A stretch of 64,000 bases of DNA from assembly GCA_023014485.1 (NCBI GenBank), contig JAJOZX010005518.1:1-64000 (forward strand). The letters are read 5' to 3'. Positions 1-14,699 of this stretch are shown here, piece after piece; the stretch's first letter is position 1; each line of letters begins with the position of its first letter. The position numbers and the translations under genes are program-made. The DNA comes from Bathynomus jamesi (Eukaryota > Arthropoda > Malacostraca > Isopoda > Cirolanidae). A model generated the notes under the pieces. It was not told where the DNA came from, did no database searches, and worked only from the letters and a program-made list of their open reading frames with translations.

Positions 1-3000
1 ATCGAGGTCCGTGTGTAGTGGTAGCATATCTGACCGGCAATCGGAAGATCCTGGGTTCGATTCCGGCGGTCACCTCATTTTCATTTGTTCGTTATTTCTC
101 TTCCTCGTCTGTGCAGAACACTCCTCTATACTTACGTCGTTTCTATACATTAATATACTGCGTGGTCATTGCAGTTTAAATGTACATATTCACGATTTGC
201 GAGGTGCCCTCTCAAGGCATTGGTTTCTGCCCTATGTAGGAGAATTGCGACTTCTGACTGATCGAGGTCCGTGGTGTAGTGGTAGCATATCTGACCGGCA
301 ATCGGAAGATCCTGGGTTCGATTCCCGGGCGGTCACCTCATTTTTCATTTGTCGTTATTTCTCTTCCTCGTGTGCAGAACACTCCTCTATACTTACGTCG
401 TTTCTATACATTAATATACTGCGTGGTCATTGCAGTTAAATGTACATATTCACGATTTGCGAGGGTGCCCTCTCAAGGCATTGGTTTCTGCCCTCTGTAG
501 GAGAATTGCGACTTCTGACTGATCGAGGTCCGTGGTGTTGGTAGCATATCTGACCGGCAATCGGAAGATCCTGGGTTCGATTCCCGGGCGGTCACCTCAT
601 TTCTCATTTGTTCGTTATTTCTCTTCCTCGTGTGCAGAACACTCCTCTATACTTACGTCGTTTCTATACATTAATATACTGCGTGGTCATTGCAGTTAAA
701 TGTACTATTCACGATTTGCGAGGTGCCACTCTCAAGGCATTGGTTTCTGCCCTATGTAGGAGAATTGCGACTTCTGACTGATCGAGGTCCGTGGTGTAGT
801 GGAGCATATCTGACCGGCAATCGGAAGATCCGGGTTCGATTCCCGGCGTCACCTCATTTTCATTTGTTCGTTATTTCTCTTCCTCGTGTGCAGAGTGTGC
901 AGAACACTCCTCTATACTTACGTCGTTTCTATACATTAATATACTGCGTGGTCATTGCAGTTAAATGTACATATTCACGATTTGCGAGGGTGCCCTCTCA
1001 AGGCATTGGTTTCTGCCCTCTGTAGGAGAATTGCGACTTCTGACTGATCGAGGTCCGTGGTGTAGTGGTAGCATATCTGACCGGCAATCGGAAGATCCTG
1101 GGTTCGATTCCCGGGCGGTCACCTCATTTCTCATTTGTTCGTTATTTCTCTTCCTCGTGTGTGAACACTCCTCTATACTTACGTCGTTTCTATACATTAA
1201 TATACTGCGTGGTCATTGCAGTTAAATGTACATATTCACGATTTGCGAGCGTGCCCTCTTAAGGCATTGGTTTCTGCCCTATGTAGGAGAATTGCGACTT
1301 CTGACTGATCGAGGTCCGTGGTGTAGTGGAGGCATATCTGACCGGCAATCGGAAGATCCTGGGTTCGATTCCCAGGCGGTCACCTCATTTTTCATTTGTT
1401 CGTTATTTCTCTTCCTCGTGTGCAGAACACTCCTCTATACTTACGTCGTTTCTATACATTAATATACTGCGTGGTCATTGCAGTTAATGTACATATTCAC
1501 GATTTGCGAGGGTGCCCTCTCAAGGCATTGGTTTCTGCCCTATGTAGGAGAATTGCGACTTCTGACTGATCGAGGTCCGTGGTGTAGTGGTAGCATATCT
1601 GACCGGCAATCGGAAGATCCTGGGTTCGATTCCGGGCGGTCACCTCATTTTCATTTGTTCGTTATTTCTCTTCTCGTGTGCAGAACACTCCTCTATACTT
1701 ACGTCGTTTCTAACATTAATATACTGCTGGTCTTGCAGTTAAATGTACATATTCACGATTTGCGAGGTGCCCTCTCAAGGCATTGGTTTCTGCCCTATGT
1801 AGGAGAATTGCGACTTCTGACTGATCGAGGTCCGTGGTGTAGTGGTAGCATATCTGACCGGCAATCGGAAGATCCTGGGTTCGATTCCCGGGCGGTCACC
1901 TCATTTTTCATTTGTTCGTTATTTCTCTTCCTCGTGTGCAGAACACTCCTCTATACTTACGTCGTTTCTATACATTAATATACTGCGTGGTCATTGCAGT
2001 TAAATGTACATATTCACGATTTGCGAGGTGCCCTCTAAGGCATTGGTTTCTGCCCTGTAGGAGAATTGCGACTTCTGACTGATCGAGGTCCGTGGTGTAG
2101 TGGTAGCATATCTGACCGCATTCGGAAGATCCTGGGTTCGATTCCCGGGCGGTCACCTCATTTCTCATTTGTTCGTTATTTCTCTTCCTCGTCGTGTGCA
2201 GAACACTCCTCTATACTTACGTCGTTTCTATACATTAATATACTGCGTGGTCATTGCAGTTAAATGTACATATTCACGATTTGCGAGGGTGCCCTCTCAA
2301 GGCATTGGTTTCTGCCCTATGTAGGAGAATTGCGACTTCTGACTGATCGAGTCCGTGGTGTAGTGGTAGCATATCTGATCGGCATCGGAAAGGGTTCGAT
2401 TCCCGGGCGGTCACCTCATTTTTCATTTGTTCGTTATTTCTCTTCCTCGTGTGCAGAACACTCCTCTATACTTACGTCGTTTCTATACATTAATATACTG
2501 CGTGGTCATTGCAGTTAAATGTACATATTCACGATTTGCGAGGGTGCCCTCTCAAGGCATTGGTTTCTGCTCTGTGTAGGAGAATTGCGACTTCTGACTG
2601 ATCGAGGTCCGTGGTGTAGTGGTAGCATATCTGACCGGCAATCGGAAGATCCTGGGTTCGATTCCCGGCGGTCACCTCATTTTTCATTTGTTCGTTATTT
2701 CTCTTCCTCGTGTGCAGAACACTCCTCTATACTTACGTCGTTTCTATACATTAATATACTGCGTGGTCATTGCAGTTAAATGTACATATTCACGATTTGC
2801 GAGGGTGCCCTCTCAAGGCATTGGTTTCTGCCCTATGTAGGAGAATTGCGACTTCTGACTGATCGAGGTCCGTGGTGTAGTGGTAGCATATCTGACCGGC
2901 AATCGGAAGATCCTGGGTTCGATTCCCGGCGGTCACCTCATTTTTCATTTGTTCGTTATTTCTCTTCCTCGTGTGCAGAACACTCCTCTATACTTACGTC

Positions 3001-6000
3001 GTTTCTATACATTAATATACTGCGTGGTCATTGCAGTTAAATGTACATATTCACGATTTGCGAGGGTGCCCTCTCAAGGCATTGGTTTCTGCCCTATGTA
3101 GGAGAATTGCGACTTCTGACTGATCGAGGTCCGTGGTGTAGTGGTAGCATATCTGACCGGCAATCGGAAGATCCTGGGTTCGATTCCCGGGCGGTCACCT
3201 CATTTTTCATTTGTTCGTTATTTCTCTTCCTCGTGTGCAGAACACTCCTCTATACTTACGTCGTTTCTATACATTAATATACTGCGTGGTCATTGCAGTT
3301 AAATGTACATATTCACGATTTGCGAGGGTGCCCTCTCAAGGCATTGGTTTCTGCCCTATGTAGGAGAATTGCGACTTCTGACTGATCGAGGTCCGTGGTG
3401 TAGTGGTAGCATATCTGACCGGCAATCGGAAGATCCTGGTTCGATTCCGGCGGTCACCTCATTTTTCATTTGTTCGTTATTTCTCTTCCTCGTGTGCAGA
3501 ACACTCCTCTATACTTACGTCGTTTCTATACATTAATATACTGCGTGGTCATTGCAGTTAAATGTACATATTCACGATTTGCGAGGGTGCCCTCTCAAGG
3601 CATTGGTTTCTGCCCTATGTAGGAGAATTGCGACTTCTGACTGATCGAGGTCCGTGGTGTAGTGGTAGCATATCTGACCGGCAATCGGAAGATCCTGGGT
3701 TCGATTCCGGGCGTCACCTCATTTTTCATTTGTTCGTTATTTCTCTTCCTCGTGTGCAGAACACTCCTCTATACTTACGTCGTTTCTATACATTAATATA
3801 CTGCGTGGTCATTGCAGTTAAATGTACATATTCACGATTTGCGAGGGTGCCCTCTCAAGGCATTGGTTTCTGCCCTATGTAGGAGAATTGCGACTTCTGA
3901 CTGATCGAGGTCCGTGGTGTAGTGGTAGCATATCTGACCGGCAATCGGAAGATCCTGGGTTCGATTCCCGGGCGGTCACCTCATTTTTCATTTGTTCGTT
4001 ATTTCTCTTCCTCGTGTGCAGAACACTCCTCTAACTTACGTCGTTTCTATACATTAATATACTGCGTGGTCATTGCAGTTAAATGTACATATTCACGATT
4101 TGCGAGGGTGCCCTCTAAGGCATTGGTTTCTGCCCTATGTAGGAGAATTGCGACTTCTGACTGATCGAGGTCCGTGGTGTAGTGGTAGCATATCTGACCG
4201 GCAATCGGAAGATCCTGGGTTCGATTCCGGGCGGTCACCTCATTTTTCATTTGTTCGTTATTTCTCTTCCTCGTGTGCAGAACACTCCTCTATACTTACG
4301 TCGTTTCTATACATTAATATACTGCGTGGTCATTGCAGTTAAATGTACATATTCACGATTTGCGAGGGTGCCCTCTCAAGGCATTGGTTTCTGCCCTATG
4401 TAGGAGAATTGCGACTTCTGACTGATCGAGGTCCGTGGTGTAGTGGTAGCATATCTGACCGGCAATCGGAAGATCCTGGGTTCGATTCCCGGGCGGTCAC
4501 CTCATTTCATTTTGTTCGTTATTTCTCTTCTCTCGTGTGCAGAACACTCCTCTATACTTACGTCGTTTCTATACATTAATATACTGCGTGGTCATTGCAG
4601 TTAAATGTACATATTCACGATTTGCGAGGGTGCCCTCTCAAGGCATTGGTTTCTGCCCTATGTAGGAGAATTGCGACTTCTGACTGATCGAGGTCCGTGG
4701 TGTAGTGGTAGCATATCTGACCGGCAATCGGAAGATCCTGGTTCGATTCCCGGGCGGTCACCTCATTTTTCATTTGTTCGTTATTTCTCTTCCTCGTGTG
4801 CAGAACACTCCTCTATACTTACGTCGTTTCTATACATTAATATACTGCGTGGTCATTGCAGTTAAATGTACATATTCACGATTTGCGAGGGTGCCCTCTC
4901 AAGGCATTGGTTTCTGCCCTTGTAGGAGAATTGCGACTTCTGACTGATCGAGGTCCGTGGTGTAGTGGTAGCATATCTGACCGGCAATCGGAAGATCCTG
5001 GGTTCGATTCCGGGCGGTCACCTCATTTTTCATTTGTTCGTTATTTCTCTTCCTCGTGTGCAGAACACTCCTCTATACTTACGTCGTTTCTATACATTAA
5101 TATACTGCGTGGTCATTGCAGTTAAATGTACATATTCACGATTTGCGAGCGTGCCCTCTTAAGGCATTGGTTTCTGCCCTATGTAGGAGAATTGCGACTT
5201 CTGACTGATCGAGGTCCGTGGTGTAGTGGAGGCATATCTGACCGGCAATCGGAAGATCCTGGGTTCGATTCCCGGCGGTCACTCATCATTTTTTTTGTTC
5301 GTTATTTCTCTTCCTCGTGTGCAGAACACTCCTCTATACTTACGTCGTTTCTATACATTAATATACTGCGTGGTCATTGCAGTTAAATGTACATATTCAC
5401 GATTTGCGAGGGTGCCCTCTCAAGGCATTGGTTTCTGCCCTATGTAGGAGAATTGCGACTTCTGACTGATCGAGGTCCGTGGTGTAGTGGTAGCATATCT
5501 GACCGGCAATCGGAAGATCCTGGGTTCGATTCCCGGGCGGTCACCTCATTTTCATTTGTTCGTTATTTCTCTTCTCGTGTGCAGAACACTCCTCTATACT
5601 TACGTCGTTTCTATACATTAATATACTGCGTGGTCATTGCAGTTAAATGTACATATTCACGATTTGCGAGGTGCCCTCTCAAGGCATTGGTTTCTGCCCT
5701 ATGTAGGAGAATTGCGACTTCTGACTGATCGAGGTCCGTGGTGTAGTGGTAGCATATCTGACCGGCAATCGGAAGATCCTGGGTTCGATTCCCGGGCGGT
5801 CACCTCATTTTCATTTGTTCGTTATTTCTCTTCCTCGTGTGCAGAACACTCCTCTATACTTACGTCGTTTCTATACATTAATATACTGCGTGGTCATTGC
5901 AGTTAAATGTACATATTCACGATTTGCGAGGGTGCCCTCTCAAGGCATTGGTTTCTGCCCTATGTAGGAGAATTGCGACTTCTGACTGATCGAGGTCCGT

Positions 6001-9000
6001 GGTGTAGTGGTAGCATATCTGACCGGCAATCGGAAGATCCTGGTTCGATTCCCGGGCGGTCACCTCATTTTTCATTTGTTCGTTATTTCTCTTCCTCGTG
6101 TGCAGAACACTCCTCTATACTTACGTCGTTTCTATACATTAATATACTGCGTGGTCATTGCAGTTAAATGTACATATTCACGATTTGCGAGGGTGCCCTC
6201 TCAAGGCATTGGTTTCTGCCCTATGTAGGAGAATTGCGACTTCTGACTGATCGAGGTCCGTGGTGTAGTGGAGCATATCTGACCGGCAATCGGAAGATCC
6301 TGGGTTCGATTCCCGGGCGGTCACCTCATTTTCATTTGTTCGTTATTTCTCTTCCTCGTGTGCAGAACACTCCTCTATACTTACGTCGTTTCTATACATT
6401 AATATACTGCGTGGTCATTGCAGTTAAATGTACATATTCACGATTTGCGAGGGTGCCCTCTCAAGGCATTGGTTTCTGCCCTATGTAGGAGAATTGCGAC
6501 TTCTGACTGATCGAGGTCCGTGGTGTAGTGGTAGCATATCTGACCGGCAATCGGAAGATCTGGGTTCGATTCCCGGGCGGTCACCTCATTTTCATTTGTT
6601 CGTTATTTCTCTTCCTCGTGTGCAGAACACTCCTCTATACTTACGTCGTTTCTATACATTAATATACTGCGTGGTCATTGCAGTTAAATGTACATATTCA
6701 CGATTTGCGAGGGTGCCCTCTCAAGGCATTGGTTTCTGCCCTATGTAGGAGAATTGCGACTTCTGACTGATCGAGGTCCGTGGTGTAGTGGTAGCATATC
6801 TGACCGGCAATCGGAAGATCCTGGGTTCGATTCCCGGGCGGTCACCTCATTTTCATTTGTTCGTTATTTCTCTTCCTCGTGTGCAGAACACTCCTCTATA
6901 CTTACGTCGTTTCTATACATTAATATACTGCGTGGTCATTGCAGTTAAATGTACATATTCACGATTTGCGAGGGTGCCCTCTCAAGGCATTGGTTTCTGC
7001 CCTATGTAGGAGAATTGCGACTTCTGACTGATCGAGGTCCGTGGTGTAGTGGTAGCATATCTGACCGGCAATCGGAAGATCCTGGGTTCGATTCCCGGGC
7101 GGTCACCTCATTTTTCATTTGTTCGTTATTTCTCTTCCTCGTGTGCAGAACACTCCTCTATACTTACGTCGTTTCTATACATTAATATACTGCGTGGTCA
7201 TTGCAGTTAAATGTACATATTCACGATTTGCGAGGGTGCCCTCTCAAGGCATTGGTTTCTGCCCTATGTAGGAGAATTGCGACTTCTGACTGATCGAGGT
7301 CCGTGGTGTAGTGGTAGCATATCTGACCGGCAATCGGAAGATCCTGGGTTCGATTCCCGGCGGTCACCTCATTTTTCATTTGTTCGTTATTTCTCTTCCT
7401 CGTGTGCAGAACACTCCTCTATACTTACGTCGTTTCTATACATTAATATACTGCGTGGTCATTGCAGTTAAATGTACATATTCACGATTTGCGAGGGTGC
7501 CCTCTAAGGCATTGTGTTTCTGCCCTATGTAGGAGAATTGCGACTTCTGACTGATCGAGGTCCGTGGTGTAGTGGTAGCATATCTGACCGGCATCGGAAG
7601 ATCCTGGGTTCGATTCCCGGGCGGTCACCTCATTTTTCATTTGTTCGTTATTTCTCTTCCCGTGTGCAGAACACTCCTCTATACTTACGTCGTTTCTATA
7701 CATTAATATACTGCGTGGTCATTGCAGTTAAATGTACATATTCACGATTTGCGAGGGTGCCCTCTCAAGGCATTGGTTTCTGCCCTATGTAGGAGAATTG
7801 CGACTTCTGACTGATCGAGGTCCGTGGTGTAGTGGTAGCATATCTGACCGGCAATCGGAAGATCCTGGGTTCGATTCCCGGGCGGTCACCTCATTTTTCA
7901 TTTGTTCGTTATTTCTCTTCCTCGTGTGCAGAACACTCCTCTATACTTACGTCGTTTCTATACATTAATATACTGCGTGGTCATTGCAGTTAAATGTACA
8001 TATTCACGATTTGCGAGGGTGCCCTCTCAAGGCATTGGTTTCTGCCCTATGTAGGAGAATTGCGACTTCTGACTGATCGAGGTCCGTGGTGTAGTGGTAG
8101 CATATCTGACCGGCAATCGGAAGATCCTGGGTTCGATTCCCGGCGGTCACCTCATTTTCATTTGTTCGTTATTTCTCTTCCTCGTGTGCAGAACACTCCT
8201 CTATACTTACGTCGTTTCTATACATTAATATACTGCGTGGTCATTGCAGTTAAATGTACATATTCACGATTTGCGAGGGTGCCCTCTCAAGGCATTGGTT
8301 TCTGCCCTATGTAGGAGAATTGCGACTTCTGACTGATCGAGGTCCGTGGTGTAGTGGTAGCATATCTGACCGGCAATCGGAAGATCCTGGGTTCGATTCC
8401 CGGGCGGTCACCTCATTTTTCATTTGTTCGTTATTTCTCTTCCTCGTGTGCAGAACACTCCTCTATACTTACGTCGTTTCTATACATTAATATACTGCGT
8501 GGTCATTGCAGTTAAATGTACATATTCACGATTTGCGAGGGTGCCCTCTCAAGGCATTGGTTTCTGCCCTATGTAGGAGAATTGCGACTTCTGACTGATC
8601 GAGGTCCGTGGTGTAGTGGTAGCATATCTGACCGGCAATCGGAAGATCCTGGGTTCGATTCCCGGGCGGTCACCTCATTTTTCATTTGTTCGTTATTTCT
8701 CTTCCTCGTGTGCAGAACACTCCTCTATACTTACGTCGTTTCTATACATTAATATACTGCGTGGTCATTGCAGTTAAATGTACATATTCACGATTTGCGA
8801 GGGTGCCCTCTCAAGGCATTGGTTTCTGCCCTATGTAGGAGAATTGCGACTTCTGACTGATCGAGGTCCGTGGTGTAGTGGTAGCATATCTGACCGGCAA
8901 TCGGAAGATCCTGGGTTCGATTCCGGGCGGTCACCTCATTTTTCATTTGTTCGTTATTTCTCTTCCTCGTGTGCAGAACACTCCTCTATACTTACGTCGT

Positions 9001-12000
9001 TTCTATACATTAATATACTGCGTGGTCATTGCAGTTAAATGTACATATTCACGATTTGCGAGGTGCCCTCTCAAGGCATTGGTTTCTGCCCTATGTAGGA
9101 GAATTGCGACTTCTGACTGATCGAGGTCCGTGGTGTAGTGGTAGCATATCTGACCGGCAATCGGAAGATCCTGGGTTCGATTCCCGGGCGGTCACCTCAT
9201 TTTCATTTGTTCGTTATTTCTCTTCCTCGTGTGCAGAGTGTGCAGAACACTCCTCTATACTTACGTCGTTTCTATACATTAATATACTGCGTGGTCATTG
9301 CAGTTAAATGTACATATTCACGATTTGCGAGGTGCCCTCTCAAGGCATTGGTTTCTGCCCTATGTAGGAGAATTGCGACTTCTGACTGATCGAGGTCCGT
9401 GGTGTAGTGGTAGCATATCTGACCGGCAATTCGGAAGATCCTGGGTTCGATTCCCGGGCGGTCACCTCATTTTTCATTTGTTCGTTATTTCTCTTCCTCG
9501 TGTGCAGAACACTCTATACTTACGTCGTTTCTATACATTAATATACTGCGTGGTCATTGCAGTTAAATGTACATATTCACGATTTGCGAGGTGCCCTCTA
9601 AGGCATTGGTTTCTGCCCTATGTAGGAGAATTGCGACTTCTGACTGATCGAGGTCCGTGGTGTAGTGGTAGCATATCTGACCGGCAATCGGAAGATCCTG
9701 GGTTCGATTCCCGGGCGGTCACCTCATTTTCATTTGTTCGTTATTTCTCTTCCACGTGTGCAGAACACTCCTCTATACTTACGTCGTTTCTATACATTAA
9801 TATACTGCGTGGTCATTGCAGTTAAATGTACATATTCACGATTTGCGAGGGTGCCCTCTCAAGGCATTGGTTTCTGCCCTATGTAGGAGAATTGCGACTT
9901 CTGACTGATCGAGGTCCGTGGTGTAGTGGTAGCATATCTGACCGGCAATCGGAAGATCCTGGGTTCGATTCCCGGGCGGTCACCTCATTTTTCATTTGTT
10001 CGTTATTTCTCTTCCTCGTGTGCAGAACACTCCTCTATACTTACGTCGTTTCTATACATTAATATACTGCGTGGTCATTGCAGTTAAATGTACATATTCA
10101 CGATTTGCGAGGGTGCCCTCTCAAGGCATTGGTTTCTGCCCTATGTAGGAGAATTGCGACTTCTGACTGATCGAGGTCCGTGGTGTAGTGGTTACATATC
10201 TGACCGGCAATCGGAAGATCCTGGGTTCGATTCCGGGCGGTCACCTCATTTTTCATTTGTTCGTTATTTCTCTTCCTCGTGTGCAGAACACTCCTCTATA
10301 CTTACGTCGTTTCTATACATTAATATACTGCGTGGTCATTGCAGTTAAATGTACATATTCACGATTTGCGAGGTGCCCTCTCAAGGCATTGGTTTCTGCC
10401 CTATGTAGGAGAATTGCGACTTCTGACTGATCGAGGTCCGTGGTGTAGTGGTAGCATATCTGACCGGCAATCGGAAGATCCTGGGTTCGATTCCCGGGCG
10501 GTCACCTCATTTTTCATTTGTTCGTTATTTCTCTTCCTCGTGTGCGTGCAGAACACTCCTCTATACTTACGTCGTTTCTATACATTAATATACTGCGTGG
10601 TCATTGCAGTTAAATGTACATATTCACGATTTGCGAGGGTGCCCTCTCAAGGCATTGGTTTCTGCCCTATGTAGGAGAATTGCGACTTCTGACTGATCGA
10701 GGTCCGTGGTGTAGTGGTAGCATATCTGACCGGCAATCGGAAGACTGGGTTCGATTCCCGGGCGGTCACCTCATTTTTCATTTGTTCGTTATTTCTCTTC
10801 CTCGTGTGCAGAACACTCCTCTATACTTACGTCGTTTCTATACATTAATATACTGCGTGGTCATTGCAGTTAAATGTACATATTCACGATTTGCGAGGGT
10901 GCCCTCTCAAGGCATTGGTTTCTGCCCTATGTAGGAGAATTGCGACTTCTGACTGATCGAGGTCCGTGGTGTAGTGGTAGCATATCTGACCGGCAATCGG
11001 AAGATCCTGGTTCGATTCCCGTGCGGTCACCTCATTTTTCATTTGTTCGTTATTTCTCTTCCTCGTGTGCAGAACACTCCTCTATACTTACGTCGTTTCT
11101 ATACATTAATATACTGCGTGGTCATTGCAGTTAAATGTACATATTCACGATTTGCGAGGGTGCCCTCTCAAGGCATTGGTTTCTGCCCTATGTAGGAGAA
11201 TTGCGACTTCTGACTGATCGAGGTCCGTGGTGTAGTGGTAGCATATCTGACCGGCAATCGGAAGATCCTGGGTTCGATTCCCGGGCGGTCACCTCATTTT
11301 CATTTGTTCGTTATTTCTCTTCCTCGTGTGCAGAACACTCCTCTATACTTACGTCGTTTCTATACATTAATATACTGCGTGGTCATTGCAGTTAAATGTA
11401 CATATTCACGATTTGCGAGGGTGCCCTCTCAAGGCATTGGTTTCTGCCCTATGTAGGAGAATTGCGACTTCTGACTGATCGAGGTCCGTGGTGTAGTGGT
11501 AGCATATCTGACCGGCAATCGGAAGATCCTGGGTTCGATTCCCGGCGGTCACCTCATTTTTCATTTGTTCGTTATTTCTCTTCCTCGTGTGCAGAACACT
11601 CCTCTATACTTACGTCGTTTCTATACATTAATATACTGCGTGGTCATTGCAGTTAAATGTACATATTCACGATTTGCGAGGGTGCCCTCTCAAGGCATTG
11701 GTTTCTGCCCTATGTAGGAGAATTGCGACTTCTGACTGATCGAGGTCCGTGGTGTAGTGGTAGCATATCTGACCGGCAATCGGAAGATCCTGGTTCGATT
11801 CCCGGGCGGTCACCTCATTTTTCATTTGTTCGTTATTTCTCTTCCTCGTGTGCAGAACACTCCTCTATACTTACGTCGTTTTTATACATTAATATACTGC
11901 GTGGTCATTGCAGTTAAATGTACATATTCACGATTTGCGAGGGTGCCCTCTCAAGGCATTGGTTTCTGCCCTTGTAGGAGAATTGCGACTTCTGACTGAT

Positions 12001-12828
12001 CGAGGTCCGTGGTGTAGTGGTAGCATATCTGACCGGCAATCGGAAGATCCTGGGTTCGATTCCCGGGCGGTCACCTCATTTTCATTTGTTCGTTATTTCT
12101 CTTCCTCGTGTGCAGAACACTCCTCTATACTTACGTCGTTTCTATACATTAATATACTGCGTGGTCATTGCAGTTAAATGTACATATTCACGATTTGCGA
12201 GGGTGCCCTCTCAAGGCATTGGTTTCTGCCCTATGTAGGAGAATTGCGACTTCTGGCTGATCGAGGTCCGTGGTGTAGTGGTAGCATATCTGACCGGCAA
12301 TCGGAAGATCGTGGGTTCGATTCCCGGGCGGTCACCTCATTTTTCATTTGTTCGTTATTTCTCTTCCTCGTGTGCAGAACACTCCTCTATACTTACGTCG
12401 TTTCTATACATTAATATACTGCGTGGTCATTGCAGTTAAATGTACATATTCACGATTTGCGAGGGTGCCCTCTCAAGGCATTGGTTTCTGCCCTGTGTAG
12501 GAGAATTGCGACTTCTGACTGATCGAGGTCCGTGGTGTAGTGGTAGCATATCTGACCGGCAATCGGAAGATCCTGGGTTCGATTCCCGGGCGGTCACCTC
12601 ATTTTTCATTTGTTCGTTATTTCTCTTCCTCGTGTGCAGAACACTCCTCTATACTTACGTCGTTTGTATACATTAATATACTGCGTGGTCATTGCAGTTA
12701 AATGTACATATTCACGATTTGCGAGGGTGCCCTCTCAAGGCATTGGTTTCTGCCCTATGTAGGAGAATTGCGACTTCTGACTGATCGAGGTCCGTGGTGT
12801 AGTGGTAGCATATCTGACCGGCAATCGG
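1..12828 (+). repeat. 262-bp SINE-derived satellite, array 1 (~49 units)
   Basis: Head-to-tail copies of a unit with a full length of 262 bp. Each unit has two parts. The first ~180 bp runs from the tRNA-like head through a pyrimidine-rich stretch to ttgcagttaa, and matches dispersed SINE copies at 26,170-26,329 (minus strand) and 37,209-37,345. The remaining ~80 bp (acatattcacgatttgc... to ...ttctgactgatcga) is seen only in the arrays. Many units here are 255-261 bp because of 1-3 base losses, mostly in short G, C or T runs, unlike array 2. Two units carry a 9-bp duplication (gtgcagagtgtgcag, near 891 and 9,235). The final unit breaks off at 12,828 inside the anticodon arm. The array probably extends left of the window. 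Short frames read through many units, but they are by-products of the repeat and not genes. Confidence 0.95.
12526..12597 (+). other. tRNA-like Pol III promoter module (one representative of ~57 copies)
   Basis: The D-arm (TGGTGTAGTGG, matching an A box), the anticodon arm and the T-arm (GGTTCGATTCC, matching a B box) fold as in a tRNA. The D stem pairs 4 bp; the anticodon stem pairs 5 bp around the loop CCGGCAA; the variable loop is agatc; the T stem pairs ctggg with cccgg. Two things argue against a working tRNA: the acceptor strands aggtccg and gcggtca do not pair properly, and position 33 is C instead of U. By memory of the family, the D-arm and T-arm most resemble tRNA-Gly, while the formal anticodon would be GGC. 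I read it as the head of a tRNA-derived SINE, able in principle to recruit TFIIIC/Pol III. Confidence 0.75.
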
Positions 12829-13686
12829 TCACTGTTGTCACTGTGTAAATGGATTTTCGATAACCTAAAGTGATAACTGCATTATTTCATTTGGTGAATT
12901 TTACTGTATGTCTAAACTTGGTATAATTAATTACTAAGTCCCCTTTTGTGATGAATTTTGTGTTGTGTTGGATGTTAAAGTAATTTTGGAAATTGTCCGA
13001 ATATACTTTATTTGTAAATAACAAAAAGTGTCCTCCATGTATCTTTTATATCTAATACACACCATTCGTATCTTTTGTATAGCGTGGGTTTGAATTTTTT
13101 GACATTGTTGAAGCCAACAATTTTCACAATGGCGGAGAAACTTTTAGCTTGGTACTTGTCAGTGATGAACTCATAGTTGGAGATCTATTTGTTGGTGTAA
13201 TTTGCCATCCAATATGAAATACATTTATGTGGCGACCAGAATCAAAATTTTATTTGAAATGTTTTTTTATTATGCCATTTTTAAATTTCAAATGCCAAAA
13301 TATACAGTAATAACTACATTTGGGATATAATAATTCATTTTAGAAATACCTTTGCAATAATAAGTATGAAAAAAATAAGAGAGCTTCAGTATTCCTTTTT
13401 ACCTAATGTTAAGTTAAGGTTCTCTAAAAGCCTATCGTTAAATTATATAAAATTATATAGCGCCATTTAGCAATGGTCAAACAATTATTTAGGATAAACT
13501 AATACTAGGCTGAGTTTTTAGTTTTGTATATGATTAAATACTCTCCGAATTGAGTGATATAGGAAATTTTGCGATTTCTTAAACAATAATTGAAAACAAC
13601 AAACAATTAAAAAGTTGAATTAATTGTACATTTAAAATCTTATATTACAGAGAATTAACGCAATAAGTAAAGTGCATTGCCTATAC

Positions 13687-14668
13687 CAGTGGTTCCCAAT
13701 CTTGGGTAAATTAACCCACTGGGATAATGACAACTATTTTGTCGGGTAATGACACGCGATCCAGAAGTTATAAAAAATAATATCTAATGATTCGGGTAAT
13801 AGAGCTTGACTAGCAAAAGGTCGGCGCTACGCGCCGATTTTGCTAGATCTGCGGTGCTTCGGCTGAAGTTTGGGCCTACGGCGTATTTTATTTTGAACAT
13901 CAGTAGCCCTTTATCTGGATATCATTCCTATTCCTCTCACCTTGGACCTCAGTAATTGGGGTGCCTTCGGCCTTCCAGTTACTGGCAAACCAATTATTCA
14001 TTCAATAAAACTACAGAAAAGAACGCAGCCATGAAAATCTAAAGCTTCACAAATCTTAATACAATGAGCTCGGATTTGAAGCCTAAGATTTTCATGACTG
14101 CGTTCATTTCTATAGTTTTATGGCCCGCCAAATCATAGTTTTCATTGTTTCGAGTGCATCAATAATATTGTTATAGTGTTCCATTAGTTGTGATAAGCAT
14201 GATCTTCCTGACCGGAATCGATGTTGGTTATCATTTTTTTTTCTGAGTTTCCCCATTAATCCCACCCCCTCCCCCATTACCCCACCCCTCTCCCCCAATA
14301 CTCCATCCCCCACCCCTCTCCCCATTTATCCCCACCCTTCCCCCATTACCCCCAAGGGGGAAGGGGGCTGGCACCTTGCAAAGGATAATTTTTTTTGGTT
14401 ACATATATATATCGCATCTATTTTTCTGAGTTTCCCCATTAACCCCACCCCCTCCCCCATTACCCCACCCCTCCCCCATTTTGTGCCAAAATTATGATTA
14501 AAAATTAAGAAATGGGAAGAACTGTACCCCTAAAAGGGGGGCACGATTTATGTTAGGGAATTTTTTTTTAGCATGGGCACTGCACAATAAAAAGACGCAT
14601 CGAATGGTGAAAACCGCATTGTTCTACACCAATTGTAGCGACCTGTAGGTGTGCGCAAAAGAATTTAT

Positions 14669-14699
<31 letters not shown>

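Noticed and set aside
279..350. Functional tRNA genes in each satellite unit
   Set aside because: A and B boxes are good, but the acceptor stem does not pair and position 33 is C. The same head occurs on dispersed SINEs.
11..12676. Dozens of 60-175-residue frames in array 1 (and in 17,011-19,020)
   Set aside because: They repeat with the 262-bp period, in two or three frames at once, and follow indels in the satellite. They are by-products of a non-coding repeat.
1..12828. CRISPR-like array
   Set aside because: Repeats are contiguous and ~262 bp with no unique spacers, in a eukaryotic setting.
14110..14325. 71-residue minus-strand frame also present at 20,447-20,662, and an 81-residue plus-strand frame at 15,534-15,779 and 21,886-22,131
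   Set aside because: Identity between copies comes from the segmental duplication; the first is made of the C-rich tract, the second of AT-rich Helitron interior.
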